Positions 34,701-46,106 of a stretch of DNA of 64,000 nt are shown here, piece by piece. A program made the position numbers and the translations under genes. The first letter of the stretch is position 1; each line of letters opens with the position of its first letter. Source of the DNA: Adineta vaga (taxonomy: Eukaryota > Rotifera); contig CP075495.1 in the NCBI GenBank assembly GCA_021613535.1, positions 15,686,001 through 15,750,000 on the forward strand, read 5' to 3'. The notes under the pieces are model-generated. The model searched no databases, was not told where the DNA came from, and worked only from the letters and a program-made list of their open reading frames with translations.

Positions 34701-35156
34701 AAAGTGAAAGATGTTTCAATGCTGCGGTTTTATTCTTGTGCGGCACATGAGTGCGCGTTGAATATGATATATATTATATGTGCATAGATAGAAAAGAACA
34801 GGTGAGAGGAAGTGTTGTTTTAATAGCATGAGTCAATATTGTGTTTGGTTGACTCGTGTGAATTGCTTCGGAATTGTGAAATTTGTTTTTTCTTTGAGTA
34901 AACTGATTAAGTTAGATATTGCGAGGCTCGTGTGTGCTTGAACAGATGAGAAAATAGGTAAAGCACTTTGCAAACTTACTTGATATGGATGATAAATGTT
35001 CAGAATGTGATTAAAACGTTGGCAAACATTTTGCATTGAGCAAAATAGTGTAAAACCAGACAGATGATCCAAAATTCGATAGACCAGTTCAATCGGTAAT
35101 GTTGAAAATGTGTGCATATTCGCTTTAAATTCCATAAAATTTTGTTGAGAATACAA
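31750..35156 (-). CDS. F-box protein with about 17 leucine-rich repeats, one repeat per exon
   Basis: The first exon (34980-35156) encodes an F-box (FSTLPIELVYRILDHLSGF, then CQRFNHIL) and ends in phase 0 at GTAAGT. After a 670-bp intron comes the first leucine-rich exon, 34226-34309. From there about 17 exons of 84 nt follow down to about 32 kb. Each encodes 28 residues of the pattern TLTTLNLxxNxIGDQGAQHI followed by GDALRTNT. They are separated by introns of 55-57 nt that start GTAATATTC or GTAGTACTC and end TATAG or TATGTAG. All exons are phase 0. The last exon (about 31908 down to a stop at 31750-31752) has half a repeat and a different tail. F-box proteins load substrates onto SCF ubiquitin ligases, and the ribonuclease-inhibitor-type repeats would form the binding arc. 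The target is unknown. The exact repeat number may be affected by assembly. Confidence 0.85.
31908..34309 (-). repeat. 141-bp tandem exon-plus-intron array
   Basis: The period is about 141 bp (84-nt exon plus 57-nt intron). Unit anchors (TTGTGCTCCTTGATC on the plus strand) recur near 31999, 32140, 32280, 32420, 32560, 32700, 32840, 32980, 33120, 33260, 33400, 33545, 33685, 33826 and 33967, then 34108 and 34248. Introns are as similar to each other as the exons are, so whole units were copied recently or are being homogenised. Confidence 0.92.
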
Positions 35157-37167
35157 GCTATTGAATATATTCTGTTTGTTATGAAAAGAAATTCGCTTTA
35201 CTGATAGTATTGTATTATTGTTATTTGAAAAAGATAATGAAATCTGATGATTTCAACAAAAGCGAATAGCTCGTTTATGCAGAAAGATGGCGTTAACGTA
35301 TGTATTGAGTGGAGTTTCGTTTGACGTGTATGATTATCAGTGTCAGTATACACTCAAGATACGTATTTTTCATCAGTAATTTTTTGAGTTTTACAAAGGA
35401 GTTCGTTTTACGAAAGGATATTTTTGCATGTGATATTCAACAAAAGTTCAATCAGAAAAGGAAATCTTTGAGGGTAGATACCGATACTCTCTACTTTTCA
35501 CGCTCACGCTTCATACCCTCATAAACTAATTTCATTCTATTAGTTCGACGTAAGGCAATTTTTATTTCAAACACGTCTATCCTTAAAGATCTTAACAAGA
35601 AAATTAATTGAATTAAAGAAAACAAAATCGGTTCATCTTATCGTGATGTGTGAGATAAATTTTTTGTATGAACAATTGCTGGTGTATCAAATATTCTCAA
35701 AAGCAAAAGAGAACACATGAAATTATAAACTAAGTTCGAGTCTGACTCTCACCCGAGTTAACTGACACTGTTGCATGCCTATGCCATCGTATCTCTAAGA
35801 TGTTCTTATATGATTTGCTTATTCCCCTACGTTTTTCATTAATTCCAATAGTGTTCAAACTAGACAAATTTAACTGTACTTTATTTTTCTCAAACCTGCT
35901 ACGGGTTCGATTCTACCTATGTGTTCATTTATTGAATTATCATCTCTAGAATGATCAATAGTTTCTATGTAAGTATTGCTAAACTTTTAATGATTTTATG
36001 AATAAATAACGACCGACTGATTGTAATCTCATATTATATCTATCGAAAGCGCGTACTTACCTCGTACTGAAGGGTAGAGCAATATTTTGATCTTGTGCAG
36101 CCTTTAACTTTTAACCCTTGATCCTTCACATTGATCCCACCTATCTATCATCCTGCCCTTAATCTACTCTCGGTTTCCGATGTTTAAGACAGTCTTTAAA
36201 AAAATGTTTTTTCGATCTTTGACACTGACACAAAAGCGCACAGAAACTTTTTTTCCATATGACGCTCCTTTCTGTGGAAGGAATAAGGTGTGGGTGTAAG
36301 TGTTCCTTGACAGAGTACGCACATACATACATCCACACAAGGGGAAAAGGCCGATCCGGGATCCTCATAGTTCCTGCGATCACACAGTTCATGAAGACCA
36401 ATGATAATCCAAGAGTATCTTTCAGGATTCACGAGCGTCAGCCTTTTTGAGATGCCAGGATTTATGGAGAGCCATGAGAGTCCGAACGTTTTATAGGATT
36501 TGGGTATCCAGGATCCGCTTTTTCCCCCTTGCAGACCCACACCCTCAACTTCAACTGAAAAAACATTTCTTCAATGAACCCAGTAGCTTTATTAAAGAAT
36601 TCACAGTCAGAATTTTTTTGTTTTATGCTTAATAACAGGTTATTTTCAGTTTCGCAATAATTATAATAATTGATTAGAATTATGAAAAGCTAACATCAGA
36701 CTTGAAATCCTCGACTTCGATTACTTTTGGGTAAATCATATAAAGATGATTATTAGTAAATTTTCATGAATTTTTATATAGCTGCAATCTGACTGGATTA
36801 GACAAATAAGAAATAGCAATTAATTAATTATGGTTCATAGAAAAATATTTTTGAGAAAGGAACCCAAGATTCATATTCCTCGATCTCGATTCCATATGAC
36901 GAATCGTTGTCCGATGACAAGGGGTGAGTTTTCATCGATTTATACGCTGCTTTCACTTGATTGGCTTGGACAAACAAATAAACTTTAAGCATTTTAACGA
37001 CCCCATTTAAGAAGCATATAACCCTTTCTTTCAGAAAAGGGAACAATGTTTATTTTGTCAGTCTTGAGATCACTACACATAGAAGTATTGATGTAATAGT
37101 CTAAAAGAGTATTCGTTATTATTTACGTAATATATTAAATTTATTGTACACTTACAGAAGACATTAT
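35157..37167. other. Intergenic sequence with a GTGTGGG pair
   Basis: 5' flank of the F-box/LRR gene, then a long stretch without a recognised gene. GGTGTGGGTGTAAG near 36289 and CCCACACCCTCAAC near 36535 are inverted with respect to each other, about 250 bp apart, with a GC-richer interior. Confidence 0.4.
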
Positions 37168-37446
37168 TTAGATAGCACCCATTGCAAGTATACCAGTGTT
37201 GAGTTCGCTTAATTTTGCCTCGATAGACGTAAGTCTACTATCTACATTGTTTGATGAAGCATTGGACTGTGATGATAGTGGTGAACGAGAATCATGTCCC
37301 AATGTACCAGCCATTGATTGTATGTCATGTTCGGCAATTAATTCATTTTGATTTATCTGTTCGATTTGTTCGTTAACATCACCATGAGTTTCATCTGGCA
37401 TGATAACCAATTTACCAGTAGTGTCAAACTCGACAGTTGAATTCAA
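37168..37446 (-). CDS. Short acidic open frame, unknown
   Basis: 92 codons with an even, protein-like composition. Glu/Gln/Asn-rich words occur (DVNEQIEQINQNELIAEHD) and a coiled-coil-like end (RLTSIEAKLSELNTGIL). It resembles a gag-like or accessory protein of a mobile element in style, but I recognise no family. It sits just left of an inverted-repeat element. It may be an exon of a larger lost gene. Confidence 0.35.
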   Translation of the reverse strand: MNSTVEFDTTGKLVIMPDETHGDVNEQIEQINQNELIAEHDIQSMAGTLGHDSRSPLSSQSNASSNNVDSRLTSIEAKLSELNTGILAMGAI

Positions 37447-37920
37447 CTATATAACTATCCAAATTATCCAAACTTTTCAATTATCCAAACTATTCATTTA
37501 TTCAACTATTCAAACCAGAGACCGGCGGGACAAGGGTTTTTCTGTCCCGTCCCGTCTTGTCCCGCCTCCTACGAAAAATTTTGAACAAGATATTTTAAAT
37601 AAACAATCATTAGCTTAATATTTTTTCTATATATCATTATTTATTTTCAAACTATATCTTATTATATATTTCCACAATGAATTTGCTCTATATGATTGAA
37701 AAATATAAATTCATTCGGACCTATAAATAAAATCTGAGAAACTTCTATTGCTACTACAGAAAATATTGTAACTATCGTTCGTGTAGCAAATATAAAAAAT
37801 ACAAGCGGTTGATAAATTTACGGGAATAAAAAGATTCAGTTTTTTTTCATACAGACCGTTTTGGAAAGCTCAATGAGCTTTATTGAACTATATAAGAAAG
37901 ATCACAATAAAACTTTTATT

Positions 37921-39628
37921 ACCCAGGTGCATGAAAACGGCTACATTTACGGTATGTAGACGTTCCGTAAACGTTTTAAAAACGGTATCTTTACGGTATG
38001 ATACGGTATCAATTCGGACCGTTTTTGGTCCGTATCGAACCGTATTTTCAGGCACAGAATTACGTATCGTAATGTGTCCGTTCAGTAAACGTTCCGTATT
38101 TGGTGGTTTTCTAGGAATTATCGGATAGCAGACGGTAGTATGTTTTACACCATATTGAGGCCGTTTTTGACCGAAAATGGGCCGATTTATATCCGTTTAC
38201 ACGAATCAGTATCTGTCATCTCCACAATAACTTAATTTTAAATCATCCACCTCATTTATCAATAGCTCTTTGAGTTTGCTTCGAACTATAGTTAGACTTT
38301 ATTATCATGTTCAATATAAAAAAACAATAACAACAAAAAACAATATCCAGGACGAGTAATCCGGTTTTCAGATCCGACGGAATCCTGTTAGATTCTCATA
38401 ACTAAGCTAGATATCGTCTGCAACATGAACACTTCACTCGTCATTTTATTATATCTAATATATCAATCGCCCATAGTCTGATTGGATGACTGAGTTTTAT
38501 TCTCATGGTGTTCTTGTAATGTATCAGGAAACTATGATTTTTTTACCAACTATGGTACTCATATACGAGCTCGTATACGAGTACTGTAGCTGGTGAAAAA
38601 ACCATATTTATCTGACACATTACAAAAACACCATCGAAACAGAAATCAGTCAGCTATAGCTAGACTAATCAGCACCACTTACTTGATTCATACTTATCAA
38701 TAATCTAAGTTTTTAAAAAATTCATTTTAAAAAATCTTACTTATTTTTCAACTAATGATTATACTCTAAAAGTAAACAATAAAATTCATTCGAAAAATTC
38801 TTACTGTTCAGTTGATTATTATAAATAATCTAAAAAAGAAAAGAAAATTTATCTAAATAAAATTCTTACTTACTGTTCAATCTGATTTATTCCATCTAAA
38901 ATTGCAAAACCAAAATAAATTTTGTCAGTAAGGTGACCCACCAATATACTCACTCGTCAGTCACAAATTAGACTAGAGAATAGATCTTTCGAAATTATAT
39001 GTGAACGAGAAAAACGAACTGACATAATAAAGATGCTTCCAAAAAACATCGAAAGCTGATTACATTGAATGTCTATAGCATCTTTTATTTCGTTAGGTAT
39101 ATCTGCCTAGACGGTTGTGAATGTACAAAAATATAAAAATATAAATATAAAAAACCTTGTGATTTACTAATATGTATTGAAATTTCTATTAATTATTTAT
39201 TATTTATATATGTATATTCGAATGTTAAGTCGTGTGTTTAACTATTTATATTTGAAGTTTTGTATAGATGGCGCCATAATTTGCACAATATATTAATTAT
39301 ATTTTTGTTCTACTTCTCACTCTCCATCTATCTAGAAAATCACTTTTCATTTTATAAAAAATCATAATATTGTACAGAATGTCATATACCGGGATCTGTG
39401 GCCTTATTAAGTAGGTTTTCAGAAAAAACGGTTTAAAAACAGGGCGTAATCTGAGTTCCGTTTTCGAATAGAATTCGGTGCTCCGTAATACGGTCCGTAA
39501 ATGGTGCGAAAAATATCCGTATTTACACCGTTAACTGCGGTCGGTATACAAAAAAAATCGGAGATCCGTTTAGATGCCGTTTTTTATTGGTATACTGCCG
39601 TTTTCGGTCCGACTCGTTCGACCTGGGT
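37921..39628. mobile_element. Nested ACCCAGGT element with ACGG-rich ends
   Basis: Begins ACCCAGGTGCATGAAAACGG and ends CGTTCGACCTGGGT. About 250 bp inside each end are crowded with TACGG/CCGTA words (for example TTTACGGTATG and CCGTAAATGG), mostly in opposite orientation at the two ends. The small copy at 46351-46528 has the same ends. The 1.7-kb span could also be two short copies that now flank other sequence. Confidence 0.55.
38485..38672. repeat. Near-perfect long palindrome
   Basis: The centre TATACGAGCTCGTATA lies at 38572-38587. The arms run outward about 90 nt and pair through ATGGTGTTCTTGTAATG with CATTACAAAAACACCAT and ACTGAGTTTT with GAAATCAGT. It could form a large cruciform or be a foldback MITE. 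Confidence 0.8.
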
Positions 39629-40433
39629 AGATTGCATAGTTACATGTGTCTCGGTTAAAATACTTAAACGTATGATAACAACATTTATTTGCAGTTTTTT
39701 GTGTGATTTTTTTCTTATCACACTAGTTTATTCACATCTATTAAATTCTATCTTCAAAGAGTTTTTTCTATTATACAGGTGTCTATATTTATAGAGAGAG
39801 AAACAGTGATAGAAAGATAGATACATAGTACTCGCCTTACGCTATCAAATGACGAAAAAACAATCGAATCGTCTGAGATCCGAATTATCCTAACGAGAAA
39901 ATTTCCAGCAAATTTGTAATGATATTCAGAAATAGAAAAAAGTTAAAGCATGGTTTACGAGGGCAATGTGCATAACCTTAATGCGGTATAGATGTCTTAT
40001 AACAGTTTCTAGTATTTTTGTTCACGATCTTTCATATTAATTTAAAAAAACTACTGCACAAAAAGAGTTAAAGCATATGCAGTATTTTTGATATTATTAG
40101 ACTGAAATAGTTCAACTTCATCAGATAATCTAAATATATGACTCAAAACTAAAACTGAATCAAGACTTTTGATCATCACTATTTGAATAAAAACATACGG
40201 TTCTAAAAAAAGTCATTTTTTTCTTTTTGTAGAAAAATAACGAATAAATATTTAACAGATTTGGTGCAATTAGTGACCAAAGAAATATTTCCACATTGGA
40301 GATAAAAATAATAAATTAGATTATTTTCACAGATATTCTGAGAAAAATATTAGTGCGGTACAAAAATAAAAGAAATATTCCTCGCGGGACAATTCAATAT
40401 AAATTTTATCCCGTCCCGTCCCGCCGGTCTCTG

Positions 40434-41213
40434 ATATGAAATGTCCGAATCCGAAATAATCGAAGAAGTGTTTTTCAGAAGAGTTCTCTAAAAAGAAATA
40501 TCACAGTCATTAACTTCATTCGAATTAAATTAGAAATAATATGAATCTACAAACTCTTTTTTTTCTCAATTCTATGTTTGAGAATAAAGAAAGAGAGCAA
40601 TGGCAGATTCAAGAAATATAGGACATGAAATATTACTGAGGTACATTATCATAAATTACTTGTTAAAAAGAAAACGTTTTTTTATGTTAAATTCTATGGA
40701 ATTATATCATTTGAAAATTATATAAATAAATAACGACAAGGTGATTTTCACAGTTCAATTAGTATTCACCATATGCTCTCGTTAACACTGTTCTATATTT
40801 CTGAGTACATTCATCTATAAGTTTCTTGTTTTTCTTTTTTGATGGAATAAGAATTAACGATGTAGAACTTCCTGAAAAATTGTCGCCCTGTTTCTCATCA
40901 ATTAGAACATTTATTTAGAAAATTCTAAAATATCTCTTTGAAATAATATTTCAAAGCCATGTTTTCTAAACAGTTTTCTTTTTCAAATAATAATCATTTC
41001 GAGTGGAAAAAAAACTTTTACGATTAAAAGATTAAAATTAATGAGATGTGATATCATATGACTAGAAAATTGCATAGACAAATAAAGAAAAAGTAATATT
41101 CATGAATGAGATAGTAGTTAGTACTATATTATAGGGTTAATTAGTTTTGCACATTTTTAGTTGATTTATTCTATAAAAGTTGAATAAAATTAAAAAATGA
41201 TCCCTTATTAATC
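40434..41213. repeat. Duplicated non-coding block (partner 24427-25118)
   Basis: 3' flank of the intact SDR gene. It matches in patches the flank of the SDR fragment at 25119 (see that entry). No gene within it. Confidence 0.5.
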
Positions 41214-42275
41214 TTAGTCCAAACATTGATACCGTACGCCATCCGGAATAAAATTCCAAACATTTTCTATTATTTTATCACTAATCCAAGTTGGTAATAA
41301 ATATAAAGCGAAAAAGATTAATTTTCCTTGCCAACCTGGTCGATAATGAATTGAAGGTTTAATATTCACAATGGCATGCTCAATTGCTCGTACTACAGTT
41401 AATGGATTATCTGCATTGGTCATAAATGGACTACGAAGTGCTTTTGTTATATTCTTTTCTAAATAATTAATTCCCCAACGTTGTTGAACATCAATTGAAA
41501 GTTCATTCCAAACATTTCTCCATGTTTGTTCATAGTTTTCCATCATTGGTGTTTTCAAAGCACCTGGTTCAATTGTACTAACATATAAATTCCATGAAGA
41601 CATTTCACGACGAAGACAATCAGAGAAAGATTTCATTGCATATTTTGATGCTGAATAAGCTGATGTATTTGGAAAAGCAAAAAATCCCGCCGCTGAAACG
41701 ACATTAACTACACGTGAATAACGTTTTGTAATTAATAAAGGTAAAAATTTCTTTGTCATCATTACATGTCCAAAAAAATTGACATTCATTATTTGACGCA
41801 TCATATCCATCGATGTCCAATCAATACAACCATGTGTCATAATACCAGCATTGTTTACTATTGCATGTAAAGTGTTTGTTCTTTCTCGAATTAAATCATA
41901 TACATAATCAATATCTTCTTGTTTTGTTATATCTAAATGAAAGATTATTGCTCGAGGAGAAAGTTTTTCTTTTAATAAATTAACATTGTCTTGAAGAAAT
42001 ACACCAGCAAGAACATGAAAACCTTTTTTATCAAGTTCAATTGCTAATAGATGACCAACACCTGTATCACAACCACTAATAAGAACAAATTTATTTTGTG
42101 GATCAATGTTTCGTGAATGAAATATATATTGATATAAACGATAAATAGAATAAAATGTAATAATTATAATAAAAATCATCTGTGTTGATTTATCACAATG
42201 AAAATGAAATGATGAATCATATTTATCAACATCTGAATGTGGTCCGATAGATAACATTTCATAAGAAGAAAACAA
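41214..42275 (-). CDS. Short-chain dehydrogenase, RDH/17-beta-HSD type
   Basis: A single-exon 353-residue protein of the SDR9C-like group, which oxidises or reduces retinoids or steroids with NAD(H). Seen: a membrane anchor (MIFIIIITFYSIYRLY, from M33); the nucleotide fold motif GCDTGVGH at 68-75; LDIT near 114; NNAG at 141-144; catalytic S194, Y207 and K211 (YSASK); and IEPGALKTPM after it. The C terminus (YQCLD) resembles microsomal RDHs. The start is uncertain: M1 gives a 32-residue lead before the anchor, while M33 would put the anchor at the very N terminus as in relatives. It is divergent from the P450 at 42311, with only 35 bp (M1) or about 130 bp (M33) between starts. A dead copy of its 3' end lies at 25119-25192. 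Confidence 0.92.
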   Translation of the reverse strand: MFSSYEMLSIGPHSDVDKYDSSFHFHCDKSTQMIFIIIITFYSIYRLYQYIFHSRNIDPQNKFVLISGCDTGVGHLLAIELDKKGFHVLAGVFLQDNVNLLKEKLSPRAIIFHLDITKQEDIDYVYDLIRERTNTLHAIVNNAGIMTHGCIDWTSMDMMRQIMNVNFFGHVMMTKKFLPLLITKRYSRVVNVVSAAGFFAFPNTSAYSASKYAMKSFSDCLRREMSSWNLYVSTIEPGALKTPMMENYEQTWRNVWNELSIDVQQRWGINYLEKNITKALRSPFMTNADNPLTVVRAIEHAIVNIKPSIHYRPGWQGKLIFFALYLLPTWISDKIIENVWNFIPDGVRYQCLD

Positions 42276-42310
42276 TGAATATCATTTGATATTATAGATA
42301 AAAGAACAAA

Positions 42311-43987
42311 ATGATAATCACAATTTGTCTTTCTACATGTTTCATATGTCTTTTAATTTCATATTTATTAACAATTCATTATAGTTATAATTATTTTAAA
42401 TCTCGTCATATTCCCGGACCACCACATGAATTTTTCTTTGGTCATTTAAGACGTTTATGGTCAACAAAAAGATATTCAAAACAAATACAAGAATGGACAC
42501 ATCAATATGGTTCAATTTATGGATTATATGAAGGAACACGACCATTATATATTGTATCTGATGTTAATTTTCTTCAAGAAGTTTTTATTAAACAATTTTC
42601 ATCATTTCATTCACGTCGTGTTCTATTTCTTGCACGTATGGGTGTTGGTACACCAGAAAATCTTTTTGGTTCATCAGGTTCAACATGGAGACGTCAACGA
42701 TTGATTGTTAATCCAACATTTTCTCTTAATAAAATGAAACTTATGTTACCGATTGTTAATCAATGTATTGATATTTTAATGAATAAATTATCAATTCTTT
42801 ATGAAAATAATGAAGAATTTAATATTTATGATATGTTTAAACGTATGACAATGGATGTTATTTGTAAATTCAATTCTCTTTTTATTTATTTTCATTTGAA
42901 TGTTTTATTTTTAGGGCGTTCTGGATTTGGTATTGAAAGTGATATGCAAAATGATATTGAAAATATTTATTTAAAAAAATCCGCTGAAGTTATTGAAATC
43001 AACTATGATAAATTATTTGTTGTTCGATTAAGTAATTTAATGCCATTTCTTAAACCTTTTCTTCGAATTCTTGTCATTTTTCAATTAAAATTAATTCAAA
43101 CAATTGGAAAGAAAATTTCATTTATAAATCATTTTATAGAAGAATTAGCTCCATTTTGGATTATTAATCAAGCAAAAGAAATTATTAATTATCGAAAAGA
43201 ACATTTAAATGAACAAAAACGTAATGATTTACTTCAATTAATGATTGATGCAACAATATCAAATGACAAAGATAAAATTGTTCGTTTATTTCATATATTT
43301 TAATTGAAAAAAATTGAATAATTTTCTTTATAGGAAAATATGGATGAAGAAATTGAACAAAAGAAATTGTATTCGGATGAAATAGCTGGAAATATTCTTA
43401 TTTTTATGATTGCTGGTTATGAAACAACATCAACAACATTAGCTTATTGTATTTATATTCTTGCAACAAAAGCAAATATTCAAGAAAAACTTTTCAATGA
43501 AATTAATCAACATAAAAATGAATATGAAGATGATTATGATTTAATTACAAATCTGTCTTATATTGATTTATTTATTCGTGAAGTACTTCGAATTTTTCCT
43601 ATTATAATTCAATCAACATCAAGAGAATGTAATAAAACAACAACAATATGTGGACATGAAATTGAAAAAGGAAGTGTTATTCAAGCGGATATATTAACAA
43701 TTCATTTTCATTCAGATATTTGGGGTCCTGAAGATCCAAATGAATTTATTCCTGAACGACATTTAACAAAACGTCATCCAGTATCATGGATGGCTTTTGG
43801 TATTGGTCCAAGAAATTGTATTGGAATGCGTTTTGCAATTATGGAATTGAAAATTTGTTTAACACGTCTTTTAAATCAATATGAAATTCTACCAGGAGAT
43901 AAATTAGAAGAACATTTTAAACTAACTGAATTAACTGTTATTAATCCTGAAGCAATTTTTATTAAATTAAAAAAACGAATTTATTAA
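42311..43987 (+). CDS. Cytochrome P450 (CYP3-clan-like), three exons
   Basis: Exons 42311-42863, 42915-43279 and 43334-43987 (introns 51 and 54 bp) give 523 residues. An N-terminal anchor (residues 1-27) is followed by the hinge HIPGPP. The oxygen-binding I helix has AGYETTST (333-340). The K helix has REVLRIFP (ExxR), the meander has FIPERH, and the haem loop FGIGPRNCIG has its iron ligand Cys at 468. All parts needed for a microsomal mono-oxygenase are present. The substrate is unknown; membership of the CYP3 clan is my judgement from overall pattern. AATAAA follows the stop within 15 bp. The shared promoter region with the SDR gene suggests joint regulation, and both could act on lipophilic compounds (inference). 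Confidence 0.93.
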
Positions 43988-44017
43988 ATTAATAAAGAGA
44001 ATAAATTAAAATTTTCC

Positions 44018-44122
44018 AAGCATTTTAGATGAAAAACTTGTTATGTATTGAAAATTCACTAAGAGACTTTTCATCCGCTAAGCGGCAAACTGAAAATAAA
44101 GGACAACGTTTCTAATCACACA
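44018..44122 (+). pseudogene. ATP synthase subunit b exon 2 fragment
   Basis: TTTTAGATGAAAAAC, then ATTGAAAATTCACTAAGAGA, then AAACTGAAAATAAAGGACAA and CGTTTCTAATCACAC line up with the start of exon 2 of the intact gene at 22031. The copied part includes the splice acceptor, but about 28 nt near the start are missing. Stops interrupt it. Retention of the intron end shows it came from DNA, not from a reverse-transcribed mRNA. Confidence 0.65.
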
Positions 44123-44379
44123 ATTTAGTAGGATTATAGTCAGTCAAACAAATGTTAGAAGTATCAAAACTCGTAAACTTTTTTTTGATAGATATTAGAT
44201 CATTTGGAAATTCATTTTCTTTTTATATGCAAGTATTTCATTATTAAAGTAATTTTATTTATTTAAATACAACATAGAAAGATGAAAGATATATAAATGA
44301 ATTGTATAGTCCTTGACTATTAAGAAAATCCCATTGGTTTCTACAAAAACAACGAGACAATACGACTAGACTAGAATGT

Positions 44380-44810
44380 TTGTAATCAATAATACTCGCA
44401 CATATTCTCGTAATGATTTGATCGTGGAATCAACAATATCATCATTATTAAATGTTGTTTCTCGTTTGTGGTATTATGACGAATATTATTATGATTGGTA
44501 TCCTGTTTAGTAGTCTGTCGAAAAATATTTTCTTTATCATTTAGAAGACACATGAATAATTCGTAGATTTGTTCTTCATAAAGACCCATTTTATGCATTA
44601 ACGTCAATTTTACTAACATTGTCTTATCTAGAAATATGAAATGATATTTGATATTCTAGAAAAATTCATTTTGTTTTAACACTCTTGCCTGAGGGAACAC
44701 TATGATATTTGTGAAGAAAAGAATCAATACGTAATGCTGTAGTTAAACTATGTTCGAATTTCTCTTCCCGAGAAACACTAGAAAGAAAAATCGATTAACA
44801 TCTATCATAT
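44380..44810 (-). pseudogene. Degenerate coding remnant, unknown family
   Basis: Minus-strand pieces with gene-like composition: after a TTTCTAG acceptor, SREEKFEHSLTTALRIDSF and HKYHSVPSGKSV; then MLVKLTLMHKMGLYEEQIYE, LFMCLLNDKENIF and, after a frame change, DIVDSTIKSLREYVRVLLI. Stops and the frame change suggest a dying gene. Family not recognised. Confidence 0.35.
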
Positions 44811-46106
44811 TCACCACTTGAGAATGATAAATTCTCTAGAATAAACAATGATTAATATTTTTTCACATCTTTTCAAATCTTCTTCTCTTACCTCGATTGG
44901 ATCCTTGACGATGTTGTCACTAAACATTCAAAGAATATCCCAGGACGATGGTTTCTGGAAGCAGGATTCCGCTTATTTCCGATGAAAACTTACAGAATAT
45001 TTATGTTTTCCGCGTTGGATACCATCGATAGTAAATCATCTTTATGGATAATATTTCATCATAAATATCTGATTTATTCAACAAAAAAATCCAATACAGT
45101 AAAAAAACTTCGTTACTAAAGTTTGATTTGTGTTTGATGGATCGTTTTCTAATTCTTATTCATATTTCTTTGTGAATGGTATCAGTAAATGTGCAAAATT
45201 ATCGTTCAATATTTTTGTACTTATTTGTTTTACAAATATAAAATAAATCTAAAACATTACTTCAGAATAATAATTTCTTGTTGCATTTCTTTTAATATGT
45301 AATCTTGTTAGGTAATTTGACATTTCATTTCTTTCATATCATGCTAAACAACAAGCGATGAATTAAAAAAAATAGATTAATATCTCACAGAACAAGATTC
45401 AATATTATTAAAAGTAGTGTCGACCATTTTTTCACAACAATGTTCAATACGAGATAAACAACTTGGAGGAATATCCCAGGTCGAACAGTACAGCCCGGAA
45501 ACGGGAGGTTTCATGGGATTCCAAGAATTTCATAATTACTAGTACGTTTTCTCTTAAAGATCTTATGGATAATATATAGATATGCAATCTATTTATCACA
45601 GTAATTCTTATTCGAATGAATAAGTTGAAATCCAATTTAGGACTTTTCTTCATACTTTCTCTCTTTTCTTATAGATATACATGTGCAAATACGTTGTAGA
45701 AGAGAAAGTATAGAGCATGACTATTGGAATTTGTTTTGAAATTAATTCTTAACGAAAGAAGTGTTGATAATATAGACTGACTACTTAGTACTTTCCTCAC
45801 ATTGACCTATTTTTCTTCACTTCTCTCTCCTGTCGATTCCGCTCTGTCTGTGCGTGATCAACAGTCGCATACATGTTCTCTCTCTTCTTCTTCTCTCGTT
45901 TCTTCTGTTTGTACTGTTGTTGTGTTCGTTCCAATAAACTTGATTTCACACACACATATACTACACACGAGCATCAACAAGAAGAAAATATAATAAAGAA
46001 AACATTTGTACGCAGTTATCGTCTCATAAAGGATATGGACACGATATTTTATCCAATTCAAAAGAAAACAAATTTCGAAATAAAAGAAAATGTTTAAAAG
46101 TATTGT
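44811..46106. other. Intergenic sequence
   Basis: No gene supported. A pyrimidine-rich stretch lies at 45800-45920. Confidence 0.35.

Larger units (their letters stand above)
37516..40433. mobile_element. 2.9-kb inverted-repeat element with hAT-like ends
   Basis: The ends CAGAGACCGGCGGGAC (37516-37531) and its exact reverse complement (40418-40433) form a perfect 16-bp terminal repeat. Both are followed inward by CCCGTCCCGT words. hAT transposons typically start CAGNG, which fits. The flanking 8 bases do not match each other, so no clear target duplication remains. No transposase frame is seen. A second element (37921-39628) and a palindrome (38485-38672) lie inside. Confidence 0.7.

Noticed and set aside
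35880-35910. GGGTTCGATTCTACC, similar to a tRNA B box
   Set aside because: No acceptor stem, anticodon arm or A box can be built around it.
36159-36632. Overlapping open frames on both strands in a GC-richer block
   Set aside because: Long frames on both strands reflect fewer AT-rich stops, not coding. No homology recognised.
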